Positions 30,691 to 44,262 of a DNA stretch of 64,000 nucleotides are shown here, in pieces; position 1 is the first letter of the stretch; each line of letters opens with the position of its first letter. The notes beneath the pieces were generated by a model, which made no database searches, was not told where the DNA came from, and worked only from the letters and a program-made list of their open reading frames with translations. The stretch comes from Helianthus annuus (taxonomy: Eukaryota > Streptophyta > Magnoliopsida > Asterales > Asteraceae), in NCBI RefSeq assembly GCF_002127325.2, contig NC_035444.2:37669140-37733139 (forward strand), written 5' to 3'. Position numbers and translations under genes: made by a program.

Positions 30691-33600
30691 GAAGCAGAGC
30701 TCATTCCGGATGTCATCGCCGGTACGTTTCTAGTTCACAACGTTTATGCAAAAGTATTATTTGACTCTGGTGCAAACCAAAGTTTTATAAATACTTCATT
30801 CTGTCAAGCTCTTAAGTTACCCTTAACTACCGTTAGGCAGATTTTTACAGTCGAAACTACAGATGGGAATTCAGTAAAAATCAATCAGGTTTTGCAAAAA
30901 GTAGAAATAGAACTCTCAGGTCATAAATTTGCTGCAAACCTATTGCCTATGAAATTAGCTGAATTTGATGTTGTGTTAGGAATGGATTGGTTAATAGCCA
31001 ACCATGCTCAAATCATTTGTGATAGAAACTCTATAGAAATTCAATCACCTACTGGGAAAGTAATCATGATTACAGGAGATAAACCTCGAAAGCCGTTGAA
31101 GTTCATATCAGTAATGAAAGTTGCTAATTATGAACGGAAACAAGGAATAGTATATATGATTTCAGTAATCATTTATACTAAAGGAAAAGAACTTGAAATT
31201 CCTGTAGTCTCAGAATACCCAGATGTATTTCCGGAAGATTTACCTGGGTTACCACCGGATAGGGAGGTAGAATTTAGGATTCATCTAATTCCAGGAACTA
31301 CACCGATAGCCAAGGCACCCTATCGATTAGCTCCTACCGAAATGCTAGAATTAAAGAAGCAATTAGATGAATTACTAAGCAAAGGATTTATACAACCTAG
31401 TTCATCCCCTTGGGGTGAACCACTGTTGTTTGTGAAAAAGAAAGATGGATCGATGAGAATGTGTATCGATTATAGAGAGTTGAATAAGGTTACAATTAAA
31501 AATCGATACCCATTACCTAGGATTGATGATCTTTTCGATCAATTACAAGGCGCTAAATATTTTTCTAAGATAGATTTGCGCTCCGGATATCATCAAGTAA
31601 AGGTTCAAGAAGAAGACATACCTAAAACTGCTTTTAGAACTAGGTATGGACATTATGAGTTTACAGTCATGCCCTTTGGATTAACTAATGCACCTGCAGC
31701 ATTTATGGACATGATGAACATGATCTGTAAACCATATTTGGATAAATTTGTAATTGTTTTCATAGACGATATACTTATTTATTCAAAAAGTCAGGTCGAA
31801 CATTGTCAGCACTTGCATGCACTCGAAGTGTGAATTTTGGATACAAGAAGTGCAAATTTTTAGGACACATGGTGAATCATGAAGGTATTCACGTAGATCC
31901 TGCTAAGATAGAAGCAATTACCAATTGGAAGGTTCCGCAAACTGCAATGGAAATTAGAAGTTTTATAGGATTAGCTGGATATTATAGACGGTTTATTAAG
32001 GATTTTTCCAAGATAGCTATACCATTAACTAAGCTAACCTGTAAAGCCACTAAGTGTGAGTGGGGACCTAAACAAGAAGAAGCCTTCAGAATCTTAAAGC
32101 AGAAATTAACCAAAGCTCCAATCTTAGCCTTACCAGAAGGAACAGAAGATTTTGAGGTATATTGTGATGCTTCAAAATTAGGATACGGATGTGTGTTGAT
32201 GCAACGCAAGAAGGTAATTGCGTATGCTTCCAGACAATTGAAAAAGCACGAAGAAAACTATACGACTCATGATTTAGAATTAGGAGCTATAGTTTTTGCC
32301 CTTAAGATATGGAGACATTATCTGTATGGAAGTAAGTTTACTATTTATACAGATCATAAGAGTTTAAGGTATATATTTGGGCAAAAAGAGTTAAAAATGA
32401 GGCAAAGAAGATGGATGGAAATCCTGAGTGATTACGACTGTGATATTCAATATCACGAAGGAAAGGCAAACGTAGTCGCAGACGCCTTAAGTCGTAAGTA
32501 TCATGAGAAGCAAAGGCGAGTCCGTGCTCTTAGAATAAATCTACAAGTAGATTTAATGGAACAATTAAAGGAAATTCAGGAAACGGTAATGAAGGACGAT
32601 GCCGAAGGAATGAAAGGTTACCTAAAAGAATTGGAACAAGGAAATGATGGAATTTGGAAATTCCACAAAAACAGAATTTGGGTACCTAAACAGGGAAATT
32701 TAAGGTCAAAGATTTTAGACGAAGCTCATAAATCTAGGTATACTGTACATCCAGGAAACAATAAGATGTACCAAGATTTAAGAAAGAATTTCTGGTGGAT
32801 AGGAATGAAGAAGGATATAGCCGAATACGTATCTAAGTGTCTAACTTGTTCACAAGTTAAAGCCGAACATCAGAAACCTTCAGGTCTGCTACAACAGTTA
32901 GAAATGCCTGTATCGGATAGAGATAGTCATTTCACTTCCCGTTTCTGGACAAGTTTCCAAGAATCAATGGGAACCCGACTCAATTTAAGTACTGCATATC
33001 ATCAACAAACAGACGGACAAAGTGAAAGGACGATCCAAACTCTAGAAGACATGCTCCGAGCATGTGTAATTGACTTTGGTGGTAATTTGGATAACCATTT
33101 ACCATTAATCGAATTCTCCTATAATAATAGTTATCACTCAAGCATTGATGCCGCTCCATTCGAAGCACTGTATGGACGCAAGTGCAGAACTCCAGTATGT
33201 TGGGCAGAAATAGGAGAAAGTCAATTATCAGGTCCAGAAATCGTGCAAGAAACCACTGACAAGATAACACAAATCAAGGAAAGACTAAAGACGGCTCGAG
33301 ATCGCCAGAAGAGCTATGCAGACAATCGCCGCAAGCCACTAGAATTCCAGATAGGAGATAAAGTACTTTTAAAAGTTTCTCCTTGGAAAGGAGTCGTACG
33401 ATTCAGTAAGAAAGGAAAACTGAGTCCAAGATATGTTGGACCATTCCCAGTGATTCAACGAATTGGACCAGTTGCTTATCGCTTACAACTACCAGAAAAA
33501 CTAGCTGGAGTACATGATGTATTTCATGTATCCAATCTTAAGAAATGTCTATCAGACGAATCCCTGGTAGTACCTCTTCAAGATGTGGAGGTAAATGAAA

Positions 33601-33770
33601 AGCTAAAATTCATAGAGAAACCCTTACAAATAGAAGATAAGAAAATCAAGTTTCTCAAACACAAGCGACTAGTACTGGTGAAAGTCAAATGGAATTCAAA
33701 GAGAGGACCGGAATATACTTGGGAACTGGAGTCAGAAATGAAGCGGAAATACCCTCATCTATTTCAATAA
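30691..33770 (+). pseudogene. pol of the nested element: protease, RT, RNase H, integrase (core deleted), chromodomain
   Basis: It continues the gag frame after one stop. Protease has [12 protein letters not shown] has [15 protein letters not shown] and [12 protein letters not shown]. Near 31821-31857 a deletion of roughly 20 codons and two frame changes break RT before the [10 protein letters not shown] segment. From about 31860 the frame is open to 33770: RNase H ([26 protein letters not shown]), integrase zinc part ([11 protein letters not shown]...[16 protein letters not shown]), then at about 32908 the frame jumps to [12 protein letters not shown]. Relative to the intact relative here about 65-70 residues, including the first catalytic Asp, are missing. 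The end keeps the integrase C-terminal region and a chromodomain-like tail ([18 protein letters not shown]). It cannot support its own integration. Confidence 0.9.
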
Positions 33771-33793
33771 ATCTCGAGGACGAGATTTTTCTT

Positions 33794-33806
33794 AAGGTGG
33801 GGAGGA
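33794..33806 (+). other. Polypurine tract of nested element
   Basis: AAGGTGGGGAGGA immediately before the 3' LTR start at 33807. Confidence 0.8.
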
Positions 33807-35175
33807 TGTAACAACTCTCATTAAAATTTATAATTAGAATGATAATTAGTCAATAAGGAAACCTTAATTGAGACACCCAAGTAATTCCGCACTAACCCTA
33901 AAATTTTCGGAACAATCGGAATCAGGATCAGGGCCCCTAAAACTCAGGGGGGGTAAACCCTAGTTGATAATTATCAACAAAATTGCGTTGTACATACTGA
34001 AATTCGATTTTAGTTGATTCATCAAGCCTATACCACTGACTAGGCTACTCTACAAATTAGACCGCACCCTTACTGACCGTAAGGGTTACGGCTTACGGTC
34101 CGTAAGCGAGGCTATTTTTTGGCTATAAATAGCCGACCTTGGGACTTGAAATTAGAAGTTGAAACGAAGCAAAGTTGTTGTCTGTACGTCGAATTAGCAC
34201 CAAATTACTACAAATAAACACACACTGCACTCGAATCGCTGCCGCAAAACAGGGTAATTACTCGATCGCTATTACGATTCATTTTCCGAGATCAATATAT
34301 CCAAAGAATGTTTAAGTGCCGTCCACATTGGGTTATACTTTGTCGTTCGTCGTTAAATCGATGAATGTTTAAGTATTGCACTTTGTCGTTCATTGTGAGA
34401 ATTTGATTTCGTGAGTTATCGTGACTGCTGTATTGATCACTAACCCAGTTTTGTGAAATTAGATTAACCAGGCTAAATCATATTCTATCCGTATTAAATC
34501 TGCAATGTGAGTCATTCTCTTTTTATCAACTGTTTTACAATACTCCAAATTATTTTCAGAATTATAATTACAGTGATTAAGTTGATGTAATCACCAAATT
34601 ACAGCCAGTATGTGGGGTATTGTGCACATTACTACTGTTTTATCACTTTAGGTGGGCGAACCTAAAATTTAGTGATACGTCATTCATTGGGGCAGCCAAT
34701 GGTGATATGACCACTGTCACAGATCCGGTCGAGTGACAAATACTGTGGGTAGTTGGTTGATATCAGAAACATATGTAAAAGATCTTAATACTGTGAATTA
34801 TAACAAATGTGTCGTTTTCAGTAAACTGAATGATTCACTCAGTATTTCCCCGCTGACAAAACCTTTTTCAAACATGTTTCAGGTGATCTACTGTAATTCA
34901 GGAAAATTGCCGGGGAGCATTTCAAGCTTAAGATAGTAGCTCAGTATAAAATAAAGAAATATGTTTTGAAATAAAGATTTATCAGAAAAATCTTATTATT
35001 GTAAATTGTCGGGGTTTTAGCCCGAATTGTGAAATAAAATAATCGGGAAAAGTTTTTAGCTTTATAACGATCCTGATGTTAAAGAATTCCGCTGCTAAAA
35101 TCACATAAATAAATATCACGGGATTTCTGTCCCGCGGCTCCTGAAACGGGTCAAACCGGGTCGGGGGCCGTGACA
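33807..35175 (+). repeat. 3' LTR of nested element 26460-35175
   Basis: 1369 bp, collinear with 26460-27855. It lacks a 12-bp stretch (GCATTATTATTG type, near 34455) and has the short G run. Confidence 0.95.
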
Positions 35176-35179
35176 AAAG

Positions 35180-36293
35180 GATCCTGAACGAGCAGCCTCA
35201 CCTCCCGCGGATGCCAAGATAATCAACTTTATTTCGGGAGGATCCGATATTTGTGGGACTTCGTATTCGGCGGCGAAGAGACATGCAAAAGAAGCTAAGG
35301 CTGAGAGGGGAGACAAACCTGTCAGGATGACTACCCTCACAACTGACAAAATGATCACGTTTGACGCTGATGACAGGGATACTGTCCAGGATCCTCACCA
35401 TGATGCTCTGGTAATAACGTTATATGTGGCTAACCATTTTGTACGCAGGATACTGGTTGATAATGGCAGTTCCGTCAACATAATCCAACTGGAGACTCTG
35501 AAGAGAATGAATGTGTCTACGATGGATATCACTTCGAAGTCTACTGTGCTCGTTGGTTTCAGTGGAGAAGCTAGGAACACAGTGGGAGAGATAAAGCTGC
35601 CTGTATATGTTGAAGGAGTCAACAAGATACAACGTTTCTGTGTGATGGATTCTCTATCCTGCTATAACATCATCCTGGGAAGACCGTGGATTCACGATAT
35701 GAAGGCCGTACCATCAACATATCACCAATGCATCAAGATCCCTACCCCTTGGGGAGTTGTCAAAATCGATAGTGATCAGCAAGAGGCGAAAGAATGTTAC
35801 TCATCCTCAATGAAATCCTCGACCAAACCAAGTGCAGCATAGCAATTAAAGATGCAGGCCCAGGATATCGTGGAGAATCCGGAGCAGGATGTGAAGAAAG
35901 TTATCCTGGATCAGGATAATCCTGATATCTCGGTGCTCGTAGGGACCAATATCCCTCAGGATATTGAAGAGCAATTAACTAACTTTCTGAAATGCAGGAT
36001 GTCAACATTCGCATGGAAGCATGAGGACATGACAGGTATCTCCAAAGACATTATTACTCACAAGCTTGGAATTGACAGGTCATTCAAGCCTATACAACAA
36101 AAGAGAAGGAAATTCGCCCCTGAGCGGAATGCAATTATCCAAGAGGAAGTTGAAAGATTATTGAAGTCCAGGATGATTAGAGAAGTCAAATTCCCTAGAT
36201 GGCTAGCAAATGTGGTAGTGGTTCAAAAGAAGAATGGGAAGTGGAGAGTCTGTGTAGACTACACAGACCTGAACAAAGCTTGTCCAAAAGACC
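35180..36293 (+). pseudogene. pol, first part, of the outer Tat-type element: protease and start of RT
   Basis: It resumes the gag-tail frame across the AAAGG join. Protease region: ILVDNGSSVNII (Asp-Asn-Gly instead of Asp-Ser-Gly, common in this lineage) and IILGRPWIHDM. A TAG at 35840-35842 interrupts the linker, after which the frame goes on to the RT N-terminus (FKPIQQKRRKFAPERN, then WRVCVDYTDLNKACPKD). At 36293 the frame is broken by the second nested element and picks up at 49867 with PFPLPHIDSMVDA. The nested insertion thus sits inside the RT palm/fingers coding part. Non-functional. Confidence 0.9.
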
Positions 36294-39200
36294 TGTCACA
36301 CCCCGATTTCCACGTGTCTCACCGGTGGGCCCGGTGGGGGATTACCGTGACGATGTTGGCAACAATATAGTCAAACCACACAATTATATAAATGCACAGC
36401 GGAAGCTTAAAGATAAATATATACTTCAACCTCTGGTTGTAATATCAAATGTATTACAGAAGTCGAATATATCCACAGCGGATCAAAATAATAATAAAAT
36501 ATTGTTCATTCAGATACGGCATCAAGTTTGCGAGACTATTCGTGATGCTTAGGAAGCTAATACCAGCCAATTTCGTATAGTACCTGCACTTAATCTTTTG
36601 GGGAAAAATACGTCAGTTTACACTGGTAAATACATTCAACTGACACATTTGAAAATGTTTATTAAATTGATTTGAATGCACAAGGCACAAACTCTTTTAT
36701 AACTTGGGAAAATTATTAAAATCTTGTGAACGTTTTACATGTTCTTTTATGCGTTCAGTAGCCCGGGTCGTGCCGGGTTAAAGATTAATAGACACACCAC
36801 ATTGCGTAAAACCGTAGTATAAAAACCAACGGCTACGTCTTTTAATTAATGTCGACAATATATACCGGGTGTACGCCTACACCGGGATGTCGATGGTCGT
36901 GGCCATTTCGTAAAATGATGCCAAGGATATCCGGGACAACGGTCATTAAACCCCCCAAAGGCTTTTAAGAAACAAAACTGTTTAAATGAGCCGATCATAT
37001 TATTTAATTAACCACCTAAGCGATGGAAAAATATAATGCTCAATCAAGCGGTATTAACATACCGTAACCCAAGCCCGTATAGGGGAAATAAGTTAAAGTA
37101 TTTACCTTTGCAAGTATTATTCCTTAGTTTGATTAAATCACCGATAGCTTTTACTGGGCTCCTAATCTGGAACGAAGGTTTTAATTAACCTCTTAGAATC
37201 CTAACGGGTCTTTATATTGGCCGTAGCCTAGACCGGTTGGTTCCGGAATATAAATATGGTTTAATCGCGCGAAAAGGCGAAAACCGGGAATGGAATGTGA
37301 TTTTGCCCCAAACAAGTTCAGAGACTTGTTTTATATGGGTTCAAGGTTCACACTCTGGATTTTGGGGTTCAAATAATATAATTTGACCCGTATCGGCTAA
37401 TTTATGAAAACTAGTTTCATAAGCCGAACCGTGCGCGCAATAGGCGAAACGGTTAACCATGAGAGTCTTACGCTTATTTCCTAAGTCAATATGCCTTAAA
37501 GAGGTTGTGGTATCAGTAGGATACCTTCCGTGATGCCCGTAACGAGTTTAAGTTAATATTACGCCCCGTAGGGGTTTTCCGGTCATTTTAAAGACTTTTA
37601 AAGAGCTTTTCGAGTTCTACAGGAAATCTGAGTTTCCCGAACAGTTTATAAAGTCTAAAATACTTTATTTATTATATAAAATCAGTAGCAACTGGAATCG
37701 GGTCAAAAGACCTTGTAGAACTCACGTTTTGGCCGAAAAGGGCATATTCGGTATTTACCGAACCGTAGCCATAACCGCAGGTTATGAGCAAGGTAAAAAT
37801 TATTAAAAATCTTTAAAATTCCAAAAATATTATTTTATAACAGTGGATACAAGTTTTGGTGACGAAATCTTGGTTTAGATGGGCGTTATGCTAATTGCGC
37901 CGTTAATTACAAAAGTTTACTTTAATTGCGCTTTTTAGCATAACTCTCATTCTAGACCTCGGATTGGCGTGAAACTTTAAGGACATGCATATAATTTAGT
38001 AAGCAAGGTTATGGTCCGCTCACGTGTCCGAAATGCTCGTTTTATTTTAAAAAGGCCGTTACGGTCAACTTTTAGGCGATTAACGGAAATGCGTAAAAGA
38101 CTCGGACAATTCATGAACCGATCACAGAGGTCTATACCATCATGTAACCTGGTCCTAAGAGAGTCCTAAGGCATATCTATACCTCACTAAAACGGGTCAG
38201 AACTGAAGTCAAAGCAAAAGTCAAACTTTTGCGACATTCGGCTCCGAACCGGGTCAATATAGCAAATGGTCGATTCAAACGAGCGTAAACAAGTTTATAT
38301 ACTTAATATCATGTTTTATGATCATCAAAACAGGTTTCATAACATATACATTACAGATTATGTACAAAACGGCAAAATGACTTTCTGTTGACTTTTTAAG
38401 TGCACGTTTGACTCGACATTTGACATAGTTAGAATGGTGATCAGAGGGAACCCTTTTAGGGGTTTATTACCCACATAAATACCAACTCAAAACTACTTTT
38501 GATCCGACAATTCACTGGACCATTTGTGAATTATCGTTATGACAACCGTTAGTTACGACGGTTGAGTTGATAAGCTAAATCTATGGAAATATAAGACCAA
38601 AATGGATTTGAACGACTTACAGAAGTTGTATCTTGCTTAGAGAGCAGAGAGGAATGCTTGGGAGCTTTAGAATGATCAGTAGTTGAGTGTTTGAGTTGTG
38701 TGAATGTTATGAGCTCAATGTGGCTATTTATAGTGCAACAAAACCCTCAAGATCATTACACAACAACCTACACTGATCATGGATGATGGGCAGGTGTCCC
38801 ATAGAGCTATAGGTCGAGTAGGGGGCGCCCATGCCTCTCTTATTGCATGTTTGATCGTTCATGAGCTCAAAAGGCAAGAAGATACAAACTTTCTGCATCT
38901 GGGCGTCTAATGCGGCCCGCATGGAGAATCCATGCTGCTTTTACGCGGGTCGCCTGATGTGTAAAGATCAGACGCGTATCTTAGGTGGCTCGCGGCCCGC
39001 CTCAACTTAACCCGAAACTTCACGCGGGTCGCGAGAGGTTAGATTTCCAGGAATTTTAAATCTTTTGTAATGATTATCAGAATCTGGTAATTAATAACGA
39101 AATCTTTCGTAATGATTTACCTGACCTTTCGGGTTTGAAGGGGTAACTTTGCGGTTTGGCCCTCGGTTAATTACAACTAAGGACCTCGTGTTATTTACCC

Positions 39201-39680
39201 GCGTTGTTAAGTCCCCGGTTAGTTTATTAATTATTCAGAAAGCCTTAACTTTCATTATTGACGCTTTTAACCCTTCTTATACGAATTCGATCATAACCTT
39301 CTTGTTTTAAAAACGGAACTTCGCGGAATTTATACAGTATGTTCTAGTGAGCGTATAATACTGTTACAAGGCCTCGGGAGCGTTAAAGGGTCACTCAGAG
39401 GTATAATTAAACATGTTGACACAGTTAACCCCTGTAGCTTGTAATCTCTCACTTTCTTCCGCGTTTCGCGTCCGTACGATCCATGATTTATTCGTTTGAA
39501 GGTACAAGCACCATTTAGGGTTACCATACAGTATATTTACCCTTTGTTGACATTTATAACCCTCGAATTTATATATTTTCAAGGTTTGTCAATATTAGTC
39601 CTTTATTTGATATCAATGCCACGTGTAATCAATTGACACGTGTTAACACATTATTGGACACAAAAATTCGAGGTGTTACA
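36294..39680 (-). repeat. 3' LTR (by transcription) of nested element 36294-49866
   Basis: 3387 bp. A minus-strand TATA (CTATAAATA) is at 38725-38733. GC-rich palindromic motifs such as ATGCGGCCCGCAT and CGCGGGTCGCGA lie at about 38908-39032, upstream of the TATA in the direction of transcription. Short frames at 36199-36552, 38728-38922 and 39330-39582 recur in the other LTR and are not genes. Confidence 0.95.
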
Positions 39681-39693
39681 TCCTCACCCCTTA
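39681..39693 (-). other. Polypurine tract, nested element 36294-49866
   Basis: On the minus strand TTAAGGGGTGAGGA directly precedes the LTR start. Confidence 0.8.
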
Positions 39694-39714
39694 AAATAAA
39701 TCTCGACCCGAGAT

Positions 39715-42700
39715 TTACTCAAATAAATAGGGGTATTTTTCTTTCATTGTGTCTTCGACTTCCCACGTATATTCGGGACCTCTACGAGCATCCCATTTGA
39801 CTTTTACAATCGGTTCGTGCTTTCTGCGAAGCTTTTTCACCTGTCGATCTTCAATCGACAATGGTTTCTCTACGAATTTTAAGCTCTCATCTATATGCAC
39901 ATCTGTGTGTGGAATCACCAATGATTCATCGGCGAAGCACTTCTTGAGATTGCAGATGTGGAACACATTGTGAATTCCATTGAGCTCTTCAGGCAAGTTC
40001 AGTTTATAGGCGACTGACCCGACACGTTCAATGACCTCAAAAGGTCCTATGTATCTCGGACTCAGTTTGCCTTTCTTGCCGAAACGCATCACTCCCTTCC
40101 AGGGTGACACCTTAAGCAACACCTTTTCACCCACTTCGAAGTGAAAATCCTTACGCTTTGGATCAGCGTAGCTTTTCTGCCTATCGCGGGCAGCCTTGAG
40201 ACGTTCCCGAATCTGGACAATCTTGTCCGTTGTCTGGAAAACTATCTCTGGTCCCGATAATTGGACCTCTCCTACTTCCGCCCAACAAACAGGCGATCTA
40301 CATTTCCTACCGTATAATTCCTCAAAAGGCGCAGCCTTTATGCTGGTGTGGTAGCTATTATTGTAGGAGAATTCGATCAGGGGTAGATTCTTATCCCAGT
40401 TACCACCTAAATCGATCGCACATGCGCGAAGCATGTCTTCTAACGTCTGGATAGTACGCTCACTTTGACCGTCCGTCTGTGGATGGTAAGCCGTACTGAA
40501 GTTCAAACGCGTGCCCAAAGATTGCTGGAAACTCTTCCAGAAGTGAGACGTGTATCTAGTATCCCTGTCGGAGATAATAGACACAGGTATGCCGTGTAAG
40601 GCTACAATCTTATCAACATAAAGTTGGGCTAGCATATCGGAGCTATACGTCTCCTTGATGGGTAGAAAATGAGCTGATTTAGTCAGCCTATCGACTATGA
40701 CCCATATTGTATCGTTTCCTTTCCTGGTCTTGGGTAACTTGGTTATGAAGTCCATAGTTACGCATTCCCACTTGCACTCGGGAAGCTCAGGCTGTTGTAG
40801 CAAGCCAGACGGCTTTTGGTGCTCGGTTTTGACTTGAGCACAAGTCAAGCACTTTGCTACATGGGCGGCCACAGACTTTTTCAAGCCTATCCACCAATAG
40901 TTTGCCTTTAAATCTTGATACATCTTGTCTGCACCAGGATGGACCGAATATTTGGAACTATGGGCTTCCTGGAGGATAACATTTCGTAGTCCTCCATAAA
41001 TCGGAACCCATATTCGTCCGTTTAATCTAAGGATTCCATCCTTGCTAAGAGTCAACTGCTCCTCAGTTACTCCTAACTTTTCATTAGGATAATTAGCTTC
41101 CAACACAGCCTCTCGCTGTGCAGCTAATATCCTCTCAATCAAATTGTTCTTGACCTCAATGCTCTTGGCATTGATTCGAATAGGTTTTACCCTTTCTTTC
41201 CTGCTCAAGGCATCAGCGACTACATTCGCTTTGCTGGGATGGTACCTGATCTCACAATCATAGTCATTCAGGGTCTCCATCCAGCGGCGCTGCCTCATGT
41301 TCAACTCCTTTTGATTGAACAGGTGCTGGAGGCTTTTGTGATCAGAATAAATCACAAATTTAATACCATAAAGGTAATGCCTCCATAATTTCAGTGCAAA
41401 TACAACGGCACCCAACTCCAAGTCATGGGTGGTGTAATTCTTTTCATGCACCTTTAGTTGTCTTGAAGCATAGGCAATCACCTTGCCTTTCTGCATAAGC
41501 ACACACCCCATGCCTGTGTGTGATGCATCGCAGTAAACTACGAATTCATCTGTACCTTCTGGTAATGTCAACACAGGTGCGTTGCTTAGCTTCTGCTTCA
41601 GAACTTCGAAGGATTCTTGCTGCTTTGGGCCCCAATTGAACTTTTCTTTCTTCTTGGTTAGGGAAGTCAAGGGCGCAGCAATCCTCGAAAAATTCTCAAT
41701 AAACCTCCTGTAGTATCCTGCTAACCCCAGGAAACTACGAATTTCGGTAGGGGTCTTTGGCTCTTGCCAGTTCATGACTGCCTCTACCTTAGCGGGATCC
41801 ACTTGGATACCACGCTCACTTACAACGTGACCTAAAAACTGAACCTCTCGTAGCCAAAATTCACATTTCGAGAATTTGGCGTAGAGTTTCTCACGCTGTA
41901 GTAATTCGAGAATGCAACGGAGGTGCTTCTCGTGGTCAGCTTGGTTCTTGGAATATATAAGGATATCGTCGATGAAGACTATGACAAATTTGTCCAAATA
42001 CGGCTTGCAGACGCGATTCATGAGATCCATGAACGCAGTCGGTGCATTAGTGAGCCCAAAAGGCATCACTAGGAACTCGTAATGACCATAGCGAGTCCTA
42101 AATGCGGTCTTATGTACATCTTCATCTCTGACCCTTAGCTGATGATAGCCCGACCTCAAGTCGATCTTTGAGAAGTAGCTCGCTCCTTGCAGCTGATCGA
42201 ACAGATCGTCGATCCTTGGCAAAGGATATCTATTCTTTATGGTAACTTTGTTTAGCTCTCGGTAATCGATGCATAGACGCATCGATCCGTCCTTCTTCTT
42301 TACAAATAGGACAGGTGCTCCCCAGGGAGACGAACTAGGTCTGATAAAACCTTTTGCCAACAGTTCATCCAACTGGGTCCTTAGTTCCTTCATTTCAGTA
42401 GGAGCTAGCCTGTAAGGTGCTCTAGCTATAGGAGCTGCTCCTGGTATGATATCTATTCTGAATTCCACTTGTCTATCTGGTGGTAAACCAGGTAGTTCTT
42501 CAGGAAAAACCTCGGGATATTCAGAAATGACAGGAAGATCCTCGATCTTCGGCTTGGGTTCTTCAATTATCACCTGAGCCATATAAATTACACAGCCCCT
42601 GTTCAAACACCTAGAAGCTTTGAGCATAGATACGTCCTCGGGCAATCCGTACTGCGTATCTCCTCGAATGGTAAGCGATTCACCACTCGGAGTCTTTAAT

Positions 42701-44262
42701 ACTATATGCCTTTTGCCGCAAATGATTTGGGCCTGATTATGGGATAACCAGTCCATGCCTAGAACTATGTCGAAACCCGCTAGTTTGAAAGGAAGTAGAG
42801 ATAGAGGAAAAGAATGGTTCTTAATGGACATTTCACATCCCTCTAGAACAGTGGAGACGGTTTCTATCGTGCCGTCTGCTAACTCTACCTCGTATTTCAT
42901 ATCTAGGGTTTTGATAGGCATATTTAATAGTTGGCAAAATTTCTGGTCTACAAAGGATTTATCGGCGCCTGAATCGAAAAGTACTCTTGCAAATATATTA
43001 TTTACGAGAAAAGTACCTGTAAGCACATTGTCGTTCAGCACAGCCTCCTTTGCATCCATGCGGAAGACTCTAGCATTAGTCTTCTTGGTCTCCTCCGCCT
43101 TCTTGGCGTTCTTAGGGCAGTTACTCTTGATATGCCCCTTTTCATTGCAACCGTAGCAGGTTGCGTCCTTGATTTTCTTACAATCCACCGTCTTATGATC
43201 CTTGGACTTGCATAGTCCACAGGAAAAAGTCTTTGGCTGCGACTGTGAATTCGACGCAAACCTACATTTCCCAGAGTGGGGTTTCTTGCAGATTTTGCAA
43301 TTAGGTCTTTCACCAGTCTGCCCTTCCTTCTTCGTCTCAGCCCCTCTCTTGCCGTCACCGTTTCCACGGTGCTTCTTTCCAGACCTTCGTGAGGTGTCAT
43401 CCTCACGTTTCCTCTTCTCTGTCTCCTTGCTCCTTAGCGTCCTCAGGCGGACAACATCTAAGGTGAGAGACAAGGAGAGGTCAGTAACTGACCTGAAGGT
43501 CGTCGGCCGAGAGGCCTTTACACTCGCCTTTATCGCAGGCTCCAAGCCCCCAATGAAACGGGCGATTCTTCTAGACTCTGGTGTCACAAGGTATGGAACC
43601 AGGCGAGACATCGTATTGAAGCTCGTCAAATAAGCCTGGCAGTCCAGGTTCGTCATCACCAGTGACACAAAGTCAGCCTCGATCTTCTCAACCTCATGCT
43701 GAGGGCAGTAGTTTTCCTTAATAAGAGCAATAAATTCCTCCCATGTCATCTTGTATAAAGCAGACTTACCTGATGGCTGCACCAACGCCCTCCACCATGC
43801 CAGGGCCTCGCCCTTAAATGACTGGGACACAAACTTCACCACATCCTTCTCTGCGCACCCACTGATGTCCACAATAGTGTCCATCTCATCTAGCCAGGTG
43901 ATACAATCAACAGCACCTTTCTCCCCCGTAAATTCCCGGGGCTTACAAGATACAAAATACTTGTAAGTGCAACCCTTGGCACCAGATGCATCAGTGTACT
44001 CTCGTTCACGACGAATACTATTTTCAGCTGACGAGTGATTGTCGTCATCCTTCTTGGGTTGAGAGGGTGGTTTGGAGTGTGTCTTTGGTTTTGAGGGTGG
44101 TTTTGATACAGATCTGCTATGAGACTCAGTGTATTGACGATCAAGAGCTGCCTGTACAACATTGTCAATTAGAGCCTTTAGCTGTGCGCCGGTCAGATGC
44201 ACCTGCTCATTGTCGTAGTCATCTTCATTTGTATGGCTATTCTCTCCATTGGGATCCGCCAT
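39715..44262 (-). CDS. gag-pol: Intact gag-pol polyprotein of a chromovirus-type Ty3/gypsy element
   Basis: The ATG at 44262 ([15 protein letters not shown]) gives 1515 residues without a stop, a normal length for Tekay-type elements with fused gag-pol. Gag capsid about 95-260. Three zinc knuckles lie at 322-333, 348-361 and 369-382. Protease LFDSGA 428-433 (Asp430). RT about 600-790 with [12 protein letters not shown] and FIDD at 763-766. RNase H about 905-1020 (Asp912, SDH 972-974). Integrase zinc part His1101/His1108, Cys1138/Cys1141; catalytic Asp1171, Asp1232 and Glu1268 (D-X35-E). C-terminal chromodomain-like segment about 1460-1515 ([16 protein letters not shown]), which in this clade targets heterochromatin. 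All key residues are present. The protein would make the particle, cDNA and integration complex; activity cannot be judged from sequence. Confidence 0.95.
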   Translation of the reverse strand: MADPNGENSHTNEDDYDNEQVHLTGAQLKALIDNVVQAALDRQYTESHSRSVSKPPSKPKTHSKPPSQPKKDDDNHSSAENSIRREREYTDASGAKGCTYKYFVSCKPREFTGEKGAVDCITWLDEMDTIVDISGCAEKDVVKFVSQSFKGEALAWWRALVQPSGKSALYKMTWEEFIALIKENYCPQHEVEKIEADFVSLVMTNLDCQAYLTSFNTMSRLVPYLVTPESRRIARFIGGLEPAIKASVKASRPTTFRSVTDLSLSLTLDVVRLRTLRSKETEKRKREDDTSRRSGKKHRGNGDGKRGAETKKEGQTGERPNCKICKKPHSGKCRFASNSQSQPKTFSCGLCKSKDHKTVDCKKIKDATCYGCNEKGHIKSNCPKNAKKAEETKKTNARVFRMDAKEAVLNDNVLTGTFLVNNIFARVLFDSGADKSFVDQKFCQLLNMPIKTLDMKYEVELADGTIETVSTVLEGCEMSIKNHSFPLSLLPFKLAGFDIVLGMDWLSHNQAQIICGKRHIVLKTPSGESLTIRGDTQYGLPEDVSMLKASRCLNRGCVIYMAQVIIEEPKPKIEDLPVISEYPEVFPEELPGLPPDRQVEFRIDIIPGAAPIARAPYRLAPTEMKELRTQLDELLAKGFIRPSSSPWGAPVLFVKKKDGSMRLCIDYRELNKVTIKNRYPLPRIDDLFDQLQGASYFSKIDLRSGYHQLRVRDEDVHKTAFRTRYGHYEFLVMPFGLTNAPTAFMDLMNRVCKPYLDKFVIVFIDDILIYSKNQADHEKHLRCILELLQREKLYAKFSKCEFWLREVQFLGHVVSERGIQVDPAKVEAVMNWQEPKTPTEIRSFLGLAGYYRRFIENFSRIAAPLTSLTKKKEKFNWGPKQQESFEVLKQKLSNAPVLTLPEGTDEFVVYCDASHTGMGCVLMQKGKVIAYASRQLKVHEKNYTTHDLELGAVVFALKLWRHYLYGIKFVIYSDHKSLQHLFNQKELNMRQRRWMETLNDYDCEIRYHPSKANVVADALSRKERVKPIRINAKSIEVKNNLIERILAAQREAVLEANYPNEKLGVTEEQLTLSKDGILRLNGRIWVPIYGGLRNVILQEAHSSKYSVHPGADKMYQDLKANYWWIGLKKSVAAHVAKCLTCAQVKTEHQKPSGLLQQPELPECKWECVTMDFITKLPKTRKGNDTIWVIVDRLTKSAHFLPIKETYSSDMLAQLYVDKIVALHGIPVSIISDRDTRYTSHFWKSFQQSLGTRLNFSTAYHPQTDGQSERTIQTLEDMLRACAIDLGGNWDKNLPLIEFSYNNSYHTSIKAAPFEELYGRKCRSPVCWAEVGEVQLSGPEIVFQTTDKIVQIRERLKAARDRQKSYADPKRKDFHFEVGEKVLLKVSPWKGVMRFGKKGKLSPRYIGPFEVIERVGSVAYKLNLPEELNGIHNVFHICNLKKCFADESLVIPHTDVHIDESLKFVEKPLSIEDRQVKKLRRKHEPIVKVKWDARRGPEYTWEVEDTMKEKYPYLFE

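Larger units (their letters stand above)
26460..35175 (+). mobile_element. Nested chromovirus-type (Tekay/Del-like) Ty3/gypsy element, TSD AAAGG
   Basis: LTRs 26460-27855 (1396 bp) and 33807-35175 (1369 bp) start TGTAACAAC and end CGTGACA. AAAGG flanks it (26455-26459, 35176-35180). The primer site TGGTATCAGAGC (27865-27876) and the PPT (33794-33806) are in place. Internal genes are two extra 5' ORFs, gag and pol. Lesions: a stop at the gag/pol join, small RT deletion/frameshifts and a deletion of most of the integrase core. By eye about 15 LTR substitutions plus two length differences. Confidence 0.95.

Noticed and set aside
36199..36552. 117-codon plus-strand frame spanning the outer pol and the nested LTR
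   Set aside because: It begins in pol in the wrong frame and runs into LTR DNA; the LTR part also recurs at 46512-46739.
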